Shown: piece after piece, positions 10,901 through 19,455 of the stretch | How the letters are laid out: each line of letters opens with the position of its first letter | Position numbering within the stretch: position 1 is the first letter of the stretch | Source: Craspedostauros australis | Taxonomy: Eukaryota; Bacillariophyta; Bacillariophyceae; Mastogloiales; Achnanthaceae | Assembly (NCBI GenBank): GCA_026770025.1 | Contig: JAMXDE010000024.1 | Location: 744,001-808,000, forward strand | Length of the DNA: 64,000 nucleotides | Reading direction: 5' to 3' | Notes under the pieces: generated by a model | What the model saw: the letters and a program-made list of their open reading frames with translations, nothing else | Database searches by the model: none | What the model was told of the DNA's origin: nothing | Program-made: the position numbers and the translations under genes

Positions 10901-13645
10901 ATTCCACCACATCACGTCGAGAACGATATTCCGGAACTCAATCCACGAATCCGGATACCACAGCGAAACCATATCACAAGCCATAACAAAGAGCAGGACG
11001 ACCAGAGCAGACGATGATCCCGATATAATGGCCACGGAAACGCAAGAACCATCACCACCGAAGGAAGAACACACTATGAGCGTGAACATGGCAAGGTACC
11101 AACAGACCTCCATGAAGTACAGCCCGACATCAAAAACCCTTCGGCTAACCAGAACCCAACGAGAACCGAACCCCCTCGAAACGGTACAAAGGAAATCACC
11201 CAGAACCATCAAGCGCACCAAGAGCACACCGGCCTCGCCCAACCGCCAACAGACGCGAAATTCCAGTGTCGTATACGACATGACCGACAACCGTACCACG
11301 AATCAAAACCACGAGTCAGCCGGCGCACCAACCGACAAATTCTTGATCCGGCGTGGCGACACACCACCATCAGCCCTCACCGACGAATTCAGTACATTCT
11401 CGAGTATCAACCCCTCATGTGGAAGCGACGTCCTCTACTACCCAAGAGACATGCTGGAGACAGGACCCATCATGCCATCCAACCAATCACACGTCGCCAC
11501 AGCGACCAAGTTCCGGAAACCGCCACCTGGAGCCACCATGCCAGCCATCAAAGAAGGTAACTGTGAAACTTCCTTCCACACGGGCCTGACACCTCGGGCC
11601 TTCGTCACACCTGAGCACGAAACGTACAGGTGTGACATGTTGATTGCTGACCTCCAAGAAGACCTGGCACGAAACGCGACCGCACCCTCTATCGCATTCC
11701 GCGACATGAACAGGCTCTCACCACAAAAACGGAACCGCCACAACCAGGATCCCGGACACAACCTCTCCCCATTCCAGACGAGGACACGCAAGATGACATT
11801 CCCAAAGTACACTCCGTTCTACGATGGCATTCAATGCCCCGTCCCCGGAACCAGGGTGCTATATCCCGCAGGAAAGAAGGGACCCTTCCAAGGAATCGTT
11901 GTCGGATACAGTGGCCGTAGAGTCCGAATCTTCTGCACGAAGGGAAACGAGAACGCACCACCCGGCGAGATCACCCACGTAGAGAAACAATCCATCTACC
12001 CCCTCACCCTCTCCGAATACCTGGATAACGACCTCCAAACCACCGAGGTCCTCAGCATCGCCATTGCCGATGGTCAGTGCCTCTACCCCGCTCAGGACGG
12101 CGCATGGGGCGAACCACCCGACGAGTTCCGCGCAACCATGCGGAAGCCATCCATATGCCACTTCTTCAAGGTGAGGAAGAACCGAATCCCAATCATCCTC
12201 ACACGCGCAAGGAAGGCACGAATGGTCCGGAAACAAAGCGACACCCTCGCTATCAACCTCGCACGAGAGAAGAAAGCACTCGCGAATGAGCCTTTTCCCC
12301 CTTCCGATGAGGATGATATGGTCGATGGAATACCATCCCTCGAAGACACCCGTCCCAGTCTCGGAGTGGGAGAGACACCAGAGAGCAGGTTCCTGGATGA
12401 GATCCCTGACGGATTCTTCGACGAAAAGATGACCGCAGAAGAAGCCAGCCGCCAAGAGTCTGAATCAGAGGTGTACCGCGATGAAGACCAAGAATCGCAG
12501 GACCCAGGAAGCGTGATTGACGTGGAAGCAGAGATCGCAAGTGGAGCGGTGATCAGCCATCCCAGACCTCCCGTCAGGCGATCCTCACGACCATCACCGG
12601 CGTCCAAAATCTTGACAGCCACGCGAGATGGGCAAGGGTACACCGACAAGGTGCGACCAAAGCCCGTGATCCCAACAGACCATTCCGTGGATAGCGCGTC
12701 CGCCCCAGAGCCCGGTGACAGTGACGATTCTGGGTCCATCTTCCGACCAGAAGACAACTCAGTCAACCGGAACCAGGCATCGCGACGACCCAGCTCTGGA
12801 ACCAGCAGCAAGCAAAGCAACCGCCCCAAGAGAAAGGGGCTCTTCGATGAATCTGAGGATTCAACCGTTTCCTCGGGAATGTCAAGAATCAAGACGATCA
12901 AACAGGTCAGGTCCGCCAAGAAAACCACGAGTGGGACCATCAACGCGAAAGGAGCCCCCACCACGACCGCGGAGAATCATCCCGATGCAGCAGAGCCGAT
13001 GCCTCCCACAACCCGGGATGAGCAACCAGAGGTCCCTACGCCACCGGAGAGGCCAACCGATGATGACGTGCCGATAGCAACCGCGTACCCGGCACCTGCG
13101 AACCACAATGAGGATGCAAACACCAACACCCGCAGTTTCCCCGTCTTGAACCATCCCCTGCCATCGACACCCAACACTCCGGAGACCAGCAACGCTAACA
13201 AGAGGGCCCGAACGGAACCCCGACCAGCGATCGCATACCCGTCGCCCCGACGTCTTCGATCTGGGTACATCATGTCCAGCAACCATGGACCAACGATGAT
13301 GCAACCATCCATCTTCCAGATGCCTCCCGACCCCACAGCTCAGATCAAGGCCGTCCTCCAAAACGACGAGAGGACACCTATGGTCATCCAAACCCTCGCC
13401 GATATCCTTTTCTGCGGAGGGCTCGACCATATCAACCAAGTTCAGCAGGTCAGCATCACCTCCTCATTGAACAAGGCATTGAAAGCCATGCTCACCAACC
13501 GCCGCCAAGGCCGCGGCTACTACGACAACGACGAACAGTCCGAATGAAGCCCGATCGCCGCCATCTTGGGCGGCGGAACAAACCACACTACGATTAGCTT
13601 TCTTGCTTTCAGTCAACTCACGTTTCAACGTGAGATGAAGGGGAG
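7959..13645 (+). mobile_element. Outer Ty1/copia element, right part
   Basis: Continuation of the element seen at 1-782, resuming after the nested insert. It carries the end of the integrase region, the reverse transcriptase, RNase H and a long extra region, and ends in a purine run GGGGAG at 13640-13645, the same hexamer that precedes the inner element's 3' LTR. A 3' LTR probably starts at about 13646, but its partner lies outside the window, so its end cannot be set. The element is interrupted by the nested copy; its pol is clearly related to, but much diverged from, that of the inner element, so it is the older of the two. Confidence 0.85.
8094..13547 (+). CDS. Outer copia pol, right portion, with long extension after RNase H
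   Basis: A long open frame holding the reverse transcriptase (YVDD near residue 593, preceded by VYDVKFDLRRKARLVANG) and RNase H (YVDADHGHDQVT near 795, GDNKAVV near 880, ending with NIADILTKPL near 925). Copia pol normally ends about here. This frame runs on for roughly 870 residues: a Thr/Pro/Arg-rich stretch, then a compact segment near residues 1250-1305 with GTRVLYPAGKKGPFQGIVVG and RRVRIFCTKG that reads like a small beta-barrel (SH3/Tudor-like, my inference), then an acidic/Ser-rich tail and a final ordered piece after residue 1720. The first base given is only where the open stretch begins, not a true start. This is part of a fossil element split by a nested insertion. Confidence 0.8.
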   Translation: MAESHGDFLTYHVLDDESRRVLVQSVVRPFRKGINNNRRVTFDQDMDPETDNPSTRTPLELSGTPQGWKTKIPLKKGYAAAAKTTHPRAWENKTNKPTRPTGIPNSGEARNTGPVTRSQTLTKRTAKTPTTRTTKKDKPRTNRDTPDRGDSDPGSSYLPCSSGPPSYQRMDDGPEERGGNKRTKQNKRSVLSTGTRKGIPWKNIVHGTIRSIIQTIAADPVTTGVNTAPPQRVPTLTNHPGNPRQNPPGCNTNLPWDTTSISFACNLTATEVNQLAHLAQCDQYTERDNFILDGRNLNWKAKRITRHHHETREDGTTEAILEILWMNGMRSWCRMGDLRAQQPDIIIEYTEQNRLQDQKGFEWVELHRARNQHMRTMLATKLANHRPGNKYKFGTLVPNSLKHAMAIDRLNGNGLWSEAINKELDQIKRLGTFRQPRPNEALDGYTKIPYHIVYDVKFDLRRKARLVANGNKTSPPTEDVYSGVVASDTIRIAFAIAAANRLRAYAGDVGNAFLYADTLEKCYIRAGPEFGNLEGKPLIIQKGLYGLRTSSARFHEHFADTLRTMGFLPSKADNDIYTREADDHYEMITTYVDDVLVFSKDPIPIIDDLKKRYTMKQCGDPEYYLGGNIVDLPKNWKDRGVNIGLSAQTYIGNVIKRVEQLVGKTIPKASTPMVEACHPESDTSDLTSAEDARTYRSILGCLNWVVTLGRLDIQYATTTMARFAMAPKEGHLLTIQRIIGYLKGRERGAILCDPNPVDHTNIDTTLSSHWREFYPTASEVTPVSVPTPKGKPVQITCYVDADHGHDQVTRKSMTGVVLLINNTIVKTICKRQNTVETSTYGSELVAARIATEAVTGLRYMLRDLGVPIDGPAIMLGDNKAVVLNTTVPSSTLKKKHCSLAFHQIRECIAAGIIVFARIASVDNIADILTKPLSKTPFHHITSRTIFRNSIHESGYHSETISQAITKSRTTRADDDPDIMATETQEPSPPKEEHTMSVNMARYQQTSMKYSPTSKTLRLTRTQREPNPLETVQRKSPRTIKRTKSTPASPNRQQTRNSSVVYDMTDNRTTNQNHESAGAPTDKFLIRRGDTPPSALTDEFSTFSSINPSCGSDVLYYPRDMLETGPIMPSNQSHVATATKFRKPPPGATMPAIKEGNCETSFHTGLTPRAFVTPEHETYRCDMLIADLQEDLARNATAPSIAFRDMNRLSPQKRNRHNQDPGHNLSPFQTRTRKMTFPKYTPFYDGIQCPVPGTRVLYPAGKKGPFQGIVVGYSGRRVRIFCTKGNENAPPGEITHVEKQSIYPLTLSEYLDNDLQTTEVLSIAIADGQCLYPAQDGAWGEPPDEFRATMRKPSICHFFKVRKNRIPIILTRARKARMVRKQSDTLAINLAREKKALANEPFPPSDEDDMVDGIPSLEDTRPSLGVGETPESRFLDEIPDGFFDEKMTAEEASRQESESEVYRDEDQESQDPGSVIDVEAEIASGAVISHPRPPVRRSSRPSPASKILTATRDGQGYTDKVRPKPVIPTDHSVDSASAPEPGDSDDSGSIFRPEDNSVNRNQASRRPSSGTSSKQSNRPKRKGLFDESEDSTVSSGMSRIKTIKQVRSAKKTTSGTINAKGAPTTTAENHPDAAEPMPPTTRDEQPEVPTPPERPTDDDVPIATAYPAPANHNEDANTNTRSFPVLNHPLPSTPNTPETSNANKRARTEPRPAIAYPSPRRLRSGYIMSSNHGPTMMQPSIFQMPPDPTAQIKAVLQNDERTPMVIQTLADILFCGGLDHINQVQQVSITSSLNKALKAMLTNRRQGRGYYDNDEQSE

Positions 13646-14568
13646 TAATAGAGCTAAACTAGTAACCACCTTAGCGAGAGAGACTACGAATCATCCGACT
13701 CGTCAGCATTCCAGTAGATCGAACGGACACGTCGCCGAACCCCACGTTTGGAGACAGATCCAGAACCTTGAAGCGGATCTTCGGAATTCATGTCAGGGAA
13801 CCAATGGGGTTCCAATAACCAAGTTTCTGACACCCACCATCACCAAATCGCCGATGCACGGAACCAAAGCCACAACAACGAGCATCATCGCCCATTGTCT
13901 CTCACAGAACCCAGACGACGGATCTCGACCCACGGTACTTGGGCTACACAACCCACACGCATTGTCATACAGGACATCACAGGAGATTCCCCTCGAAGAG
14001 AAGAACCATAGCACTAATCTCATAATCCGCACGTTTCTTCACCATCTACCAGTATTCTAAATTGACTACTTGTGGAACAGAAGACTCTCGTCCGGATCGC
14101 TTGCCAGTCAAGCCTCTGCCTACAGCTAAAGAACAGCCAACAAGACAACAGCCATTACGTTTGGGCTCTATTAGATTGGGTGACATTGGTGGACTTCGTC
14201 CGCTCTATGACTACCAAATCATCCAAAATGATTGAGACGGACGGTGCTGCTGAAGAAGAGGAGTGAAGCGCCAGACCAGACCATGCCATACCAGAAGTTT
14301 TCAAGAAGCGGACACATGACGGATTTGAGATGATGACAAGAGGACTCGAGTTAGTTATCGGAGGGAGAGTATTCGCAGTCAGACCGCGGATGGTAATTAC
14401 ATATTCTATTGAGTAGCGTTATGTATTCTACACCACAAAAGAAACGACCACAGCGGACAGTTGTGACCTGCACAACTGGACAAGATCGTTTCGCTCCCAT
14501 TATGACAGTTGATGATCACAGGCTTGCTGAGCGACCCATTCACCTTTAATCCATTGGACCCTCCACCT
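13548..14568. other. 3' end and probable LTR of the outer copia element; no gene seen
   Basis: Contains the untranslated tail of the outer element, its purine run at 13640-13645 and, from about 13646, what is probably its 3' LTR. Short open stretches here show no recognisable protein. The boundary between the LTR and host DNA lies somewhere before 14568 but cannot be fixed without the 5' LTR. Confidence 0.5.
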
Positions 14569-15816
14569 TCACATGTGTGGATGTCCACGTGCCTCTTCCA
14601 GTCGTTGCTTCGCCTTCGCCAGCTGCATCTTGAGATCTAGTTGCCGAACGCGAATATCCTGACAGATCCGCTCGAGCTTCGCCACCCGAAGCTTGTGCTC
14701 AAGTGCTTTAATCTTCTTTGTCTTCCGCTTGTGCTGAGACGATGACCTGTCGTGTTGTGGATTGGTGTTAGTGCTGTTGATGCTGTTGGAACCACGAGAA
14801 TGAGGACTCGGACGATGATCTGGAAGAGAAGGAGCGCGGCGAGTTCCTCCAGCACTGATATCATTGAACGATGTGACTTCGTCCGCAACCACAGTATCGT
14901 CAGTGATATCATCATCATTGGTCGCACTATGGCTGTGAGCGGATCCTGTCTCATTGCTAGTTGACTGGGTTCTCCGCTTCCGCTTCTTTGATCGGATGCG
15001 GATCCTCGTATGGCGAAACCCGAGATGTTTCTGTTCCTTTTCATCGTCTCCGCGGTCACGATCGATAGCGCCATCGTTCTCGTCACGACCGTTGTTGCCG
15101 TCACTTTCGCATACGGACTTGTTGCCGTCATCATTTGGTAGAATGGGGGTGCTCCCGCCATCTTGTTCTTTTTCATCGTCGCTCCCATTGCCGCTCTCAT
15201 CTTCGGTTTCGTCTTCACTCTCCTGGTCACTGTCGTCGGAGCATTGATCGTCGTGACAGCCGGGTGCACTTGTGGGGAACTCCATGTCGGTCTTTGCGGA
15301 GGTGAGTGAAGGTCTCGGTGATGGTCGCGGGCTGGATTCGGGAGAGATAGTGGCTTGTGACGATCTCTCCGCAAGCTGGGGAGCATCTTTCAGCACCTTC
15401 CAACAAGTCGCGAGTATCTCGACGCTGAGAGAACAGTTTTCGCCTTCCGTCTTGTGTGACTGGTACCAATCTGCAATCCATCGCACTTCGGCTTCTTCCG
15501 ACATGTGCGGAGTCGATGGGCGATGTTCTCGAAGTTGGAGGACAGGGCGCCGGATTCTGTTGAAGAAGGCTCCGAGACTGTATTGATTTGAGTGGGGGGA
15601 TACGCGGACATTCGATGCCGCTTCATCATTGTTGCTGTCGCCTCCGCTTGCGAGCTTTCCATCCAATTCTTGATTGTATTGGTCGATGCTCTGGTTGAAC
15701 ATCTTCAGGATGAGAGGCCAAGGTCGTTCCCCACGCTTGAGTGGTTTCTTATTTACTTCCAAAAAGGCGAGGCAAAGAAACCGCGCTTTCGTTGGAGTCC
15801 AGCCAAGAGGCGGCAT
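14569..15816 (-). CDS. Unrecognised tandem-family protein, copy A (415 aa)
   Basis: First of four minus-strand paralogues. I do not recognise the family. From the start at 15816 the protein has: a conserved N-terminal block (GWTPTKARFLCLAFLE, then RPWPLILKMF) reminiscent of Myb/SANT-like helices; a second block LQLREHRPSTPH followed by paired Trp; the family motif LKDAPQLA near residue 150; a Ser/Pro stretch; a long acidic region; a basic cluster SKKRKRR that would serve as a nuclear signal; and a C-terminal coiled coil (KLRVAKLERICQDIRVRQLD). The open frame extends further upstream, but I chose the Met just before the Trp block because all four paralogues have a Met there and it gives nearly equal lengths (415, 434, 417, 413). 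A nuclear, perhaps DNA-binding, dimerising protein is an inference. Copy A is among the more diverged members. Confidence 0.72.
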   Translation of the reverse strand: MPPLGWTPTKARFLCLAFLEVNKKPLKRGERPWPLILKMFNQSIDQYNQELDGKLASGGDSNNDEAASNVRVSPHSNQYSLGAFFNRIRRPVLQLREHRPSTPHMSEEAEVRWIADWYQSHKTEGENCSLSVEILATCWKVLKDAPQLAERSSQATISPESSPRPSPRPSLTSAKTDMEFPTSAPGCHDDQCSDDSDQESEDETEDESGNGSDDEKEQDGGSTPILPNDDGNKSVCESDGNNGRDENDGAIDRDRGDDEKEQKHLGFRHTRIRIRSKKRKRRTQSTSNETGSAHSHSATNDDDITDDTVVADEVTSFNDISAGGTRRAPSLPDHRPSPHSRGSNSINSTNTNPQHDRSSSQHKRKTKKIKALEHKLRVAKLERICQDIRVRQLDLKMQLAKAKQRLEEARGHPHM

Positions 15817-16468
15817 CGTGAAGGAGTGGATTTGTACTGTTTGAGTGTCTCCTTTGATGGCATGCGTTGTTCTATGTTCGACGATGGCGCTGGCTCTTGT
15901 TTCGTGGGTGCGCAGTTGCGAGCGATGAAGACGAAACAGAAGAAAACAAGTTTGAACGTCAGTCTTCTGCGCAGGTGAAGTTGGAAGATCAACGCGGCGA
16001 TTGGTATGTGGTGCCTCTCTGTTGCTTCTTCTGCCGCTGTTGCCGTTATGATTGACGATGGACGTCGAGCATCCGTCTTGAAGTGACTTGGTGCCGATGT
16101 GCGTGGCACTTCTCATTGATGGAGATTTGAATCCGCATTGGTTTCTGATGATTTGATGCGGATCAATTTCGCGAACTTGGCTCCTTCGTGCGTACACGCG
16201 CATTGTGTGGACGGAAAAGGAGGCTCGACTCAACGGACCAAAACTGCGTTGAGAGCGGCCAAGGTTTCTGTTTCGTTGTTCGTCGTTCCAATTGCGCCAT
16301 TCACTCGCACCATCCTATGGCGTGTACGTGTATTCTGCGATCTGCGTTTGTGGAGAGGGTGGTATCTACCTGCTCCGACTGTCGCAAACTCGACAAGCAT
16401 TCACAAAACACCATTCGTAAGTTAGTGCACGATCATATCCAGAAGTCTCAACAGGAGAGAGAAGGTCG
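15817..16468. other. Intergenic between family copies A and B
   Basis: Upstream region of copy A. The frame of copy A stays open into it for about 140 codons, without a paralogue match, and I take this as chance or 5' leader. I see no other gene or repeat before the duplicated block starts near 16469. Confidence 0.5.
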
Positions 16469-16639
16469 CATGTCCGTGCAAACTGAGATCTGTTCTATTG
16501 TATTATATTCTTCGGAATGTCCACCCCACCTGAAAGTGGCACCACCGGTCGGATCCTGCAAACACACCCCTTCTCCGATTTCCCCATTGCTCCATCTCTC
16601 CATCTATCCACGCATGTGAAAGTTGGACACCCAATGCCT

Positions 16640-17212
16640 TCATTCCGAGCGATTGCAATGTGCTTCCTCCATTTCTTTCTTGGCCTCAGCAACCTGAAGC
16701 TTCAGATTGAGTTCCTGAAGGCGCAGATCGTAGTAGTTGCGCTTGAGTTTGGCAAGCCGGAGTTCCTCCCGAATCATGTCCATCTCCTCGCTGCCTTGGG
16801 GTGATGTGCTTCTTGCGGAGTTTCGGTATTCTGCTCGCGTGATTTGCGTGGTTTCTGAACGCACCTGCGGTGTGCCGTCTGTGTTGTCACGACGGCGTCC
16901 GCGATGCTGGCGACGACGATTCCTGGCTGTTGTGGCAACGTTATTGTCGTCTCCGGCCGCTTCGCTGTTTTCCACATGGGCGCTATCATCCGTGTTGCCG
17001 TCCTCCTCATCGCCTTTGAAGACGATACGCGTGCTCCTGTCAGCATCTGCGGATACGCCACGACGCTTGCGTTTGCGTGATGGGGCATAGGCAGTCGTCG
17101 CCCGTTGGTCATTGGATCCCTGCATCTGGGTGGCGCTGTCGCTGTCGTTGTCGTTGTCGCTGCTGCTCTCCATGTTGTCGTAGCTGGTGACAGTGGCAGG
17201 CGCGTACTCGTT

Positions 17213-17269
<57 letters not shown>

Positions 17270-17944
17270 TAGATTGTGTTGATCGTCCCCGCTCGTTCTG
17301 ACGGAATTGTCTCCGTCTTCGCTTGCATCATCGCCGTCAGTCTCACCATGAGGCGATGGGCCTTGATGGTTGCAACGATTGCGAGCGCGGACTGATGCTG
17401 CGACTGATTTGCGTGCGAGGAGGCGAAAAGGTCGAAGTGTGAGTTGTGGACTGGACTGAGCAGAGCCAGAGGCAGGTGAGGAGGCATTTGCAATTTGTGG
17501 CGCGTCCTTCAGGAGTCTCCAGCACTCCACGAGGGCGTGGACGTTGAGACGAGTGTGGCTTATTCCTTCGTAGTACGACTTGCGCCAATTTGCGACCCAT
17601 TCAAATTCAGCTTCCGGTGAAGTGTGAGGTGTTGGCGGAAGAATCTTTCGAAGTTGCAGAATGGAACGCCGGAAGGCGCCGAAGATGCGGCTGAGATTAT
17701 CTGCAGAAGCCGGGCCTGCGAGGTCATCGGAATCATCGCCGAAGTCGCAGTCGTTTCTGTCGCCGTATCCTCTGTTCGATCTCTTTATTGCCATCCTTTC
17801 GTTGTACTGCGCGATGCGGCGCTTGAAATTCTCAAAAACGAGAGGCCAAGTTCCGTTTTTGCATTTGCCTGGTCCCTTCTTGATTTCCAGGAAGGCGAGG
17901 CAAAGCATCCTCGTTTTCGCTGGAGTCCAGGAAGGTTGCGGCAT
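16640..17944 (-). CDS. Unrecognised tandem-family protein, copy B (434 aa)
   Basis: Same architecture as copy A and close to copy C. Start at 17944 gives MPQPSWTPAKTR; the conserved block continues LCLAFLEIKKGPGKCKNGTW. Then come LQLRKILPPTPH with WVANW, the motif ECWRLLKDAPQIA near residues 145-157, LRPFRLLARKS, an acidic tract with about 19 consecutive Asp near residue 227, a basic cluster RKRKRR, and a C-terminal heptad region (LREELRLAKLKRNYYDLRLQ in part). The longer open frame upstream was rejected for the same reason as in copy A. The Asp run comes from a GTC/ATC microsatellite and is much longer than in copy C, so this region changes length by slippage. Function unknown; probably nuclear. 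Confidence 0.75.
17214..17270. repeat. Trinucleotide (TCG/TCA) microsatellite coding poly-Asp in copy B
   Basis: Near-pure TCG repeats with a few TCA units; on the minus strand they read as GAC/GAT codons. The equivalent place in copy C (about 20193-20222) is about 30 bases and interrupted. Confidence 0.9.
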
Positions 17945-18184
17945 TTTAGAGAAGAAGTGAGAATGTGCTGCGTGAGTATCGGCGGTGACGATATTCCATG
18001 GGCTGTCCTTGGACTCTTCGCTCAAAATTTGATGGAGTGTCTGTTGTTGTGTGGGATTTGGTGACACCGGATTGTGTTGTGGTTGGAGTTGATGGGCGAC
18101 TTTGTGGAAACAGGATCCGTGGATCTTCCAGTGATGCCAAAAGATACGATTGCACTCGGTTGAGTCAATCGCAGTGATTTGGAT

Positions 18185-19455
18185 GGTGATTGTTGGAGAA
18201 GATGCTCAAATTGTGAGGACAGATGGCGCGAAACCAAAGAAACCAGGAAATGCCAGTGATGTCATTCGTCGTTGTAACACTACAGCTGGTAGCCACCACC
18301 AACATCAAGCAAGGAAACACAAGCAAACAACAACAAACTGGACATCAGCAGCAACCAGCCATAAATCCAGTTTAAAATATCTGATTACACCACAACAACA
18401 TTCCCATTGCTCTTCATCTGGTTTGCCCTTTGGTTCACTGCCAGGTAGAGGCCAGTGCAGGAGCCATTGCTTCAACATTTTTAAACTGGATACTGCTTCA
18501 TCTTAACGATGAGCGCTGACGTCAAGACCAAGCCAACCAAGCCAAAAGGCGAAGGTGGCAAAGGCAACAACAACAGGGGCCGCTCCCCATTTGTCAAGAC
18601 ACCCAAATTCGAGGGTGCATGCCCCAAGCTCAAAGGGACAATCTTTAACTGCTCAACCTCTTGAACCAAGCAAGCAGAGGACTTGAAGCAGACCATTGAT
18701 GCCATCCAAGTCTTTTCTGGCACCACATGCAGACCCAAAGTGGCTCATGCCATTGAGGCCCTCAAAGCACCAACCATCACAGAGCCTGAACATGATGCTG
18801 CAACTGCCTCCACCATCCAAAGAGAGAAATGGAAGAAACAGTACAGCAAGTACAAGGACCAAAAGGAGAGACTCAAGGATGATATGCAGAAGCTGTACTC
18901 AGTCATCTGGGACCAGCGCACAGGTGCAATGCATGCCAGCCTGCATCAGCACAAAAATTACACAGTGGCCAAGTGTGACATGGACTTGATTCAGCTAATC
19001 AAACTGATCAAGAACATCATGTTCAGCTACAACACACACAAGCACCCCATCCTCACCTCACACGAAATGCAAAAGGTGTTCCTCAACACCTGACAAGGCA
19101 AGCAACAGAGTGTCCAAGACTACTACAAGGCTTTCACAGCCATTGCTGATGTCAACAACATGTTTGAAACCGGAGTCACTGAGAACTGCGATGTCATTCG
19201 ATGGGTGATGAAGCTCACTGACACAGCACCTGTGGGCGCAGCACGCCTCAAGGAAATCACAGCCAACGCAAAGGGACAATACCTGGCCACGGCATTCGTT
19301 CTCGGAGCAGAAGTCACATAGTTTGGAGGGTTGCTCGAGCACCTCCACAACGAATATCTCGTTGGAAAGGACAGCTACCCCACTGACATGGAAACGGCGC
19401 TGACATTTCTCAATCACTGGTCACATGACCCAAGGAACGTGGCTGGCTCTTGCAC
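18185..19455 (+). mobile_element. Broken copia gag fragment between the two duplicated units
   Basis: A stretch that does not belong to either duplicated unit. The + strand shows gag-like sequence: a basic Lys/Gly-rich start near 18508, then segments such as KLYSVIWDQRTGAMHASLHQ and IKNIMFSYNTHKHPILTSHE, and further on LLEHLHNEYLVGKDSYPTD, the pattern of UBN2-type copia gag (diatom CoDi-like). No protease, integrase or reverse transcriptase follows and no LTR pair is visible. It is an old fossil with at least two breaks. It carries a different gag from the 1-14 kb elements. Confidence 0.65.

Larger units (their letters stand above)
16469..18184. repeat. Duplicated block, unit 1 (about 1.7 kb, contains copy B)
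   Basis: Aligns with 19456-21150 from CATGTCCGTGCAA at the left edge to CAATCGCAGTGATTTGGAT at the right edge. It covers the whole of copy B plus about 170 bases after its stop and about 240 bases before its start. The two units are similar throughout, with scattered substitutions and length changes mainly in the Asp-codon tract. Direct orientation. Confidence 0.85.

Noticed and set aside
15817-16233. Upstream in-frame extension of family copy A
   Set aside because: Not shared with copies B-D; all four share a Met directly before the Trp block, which gives uniform lengths.
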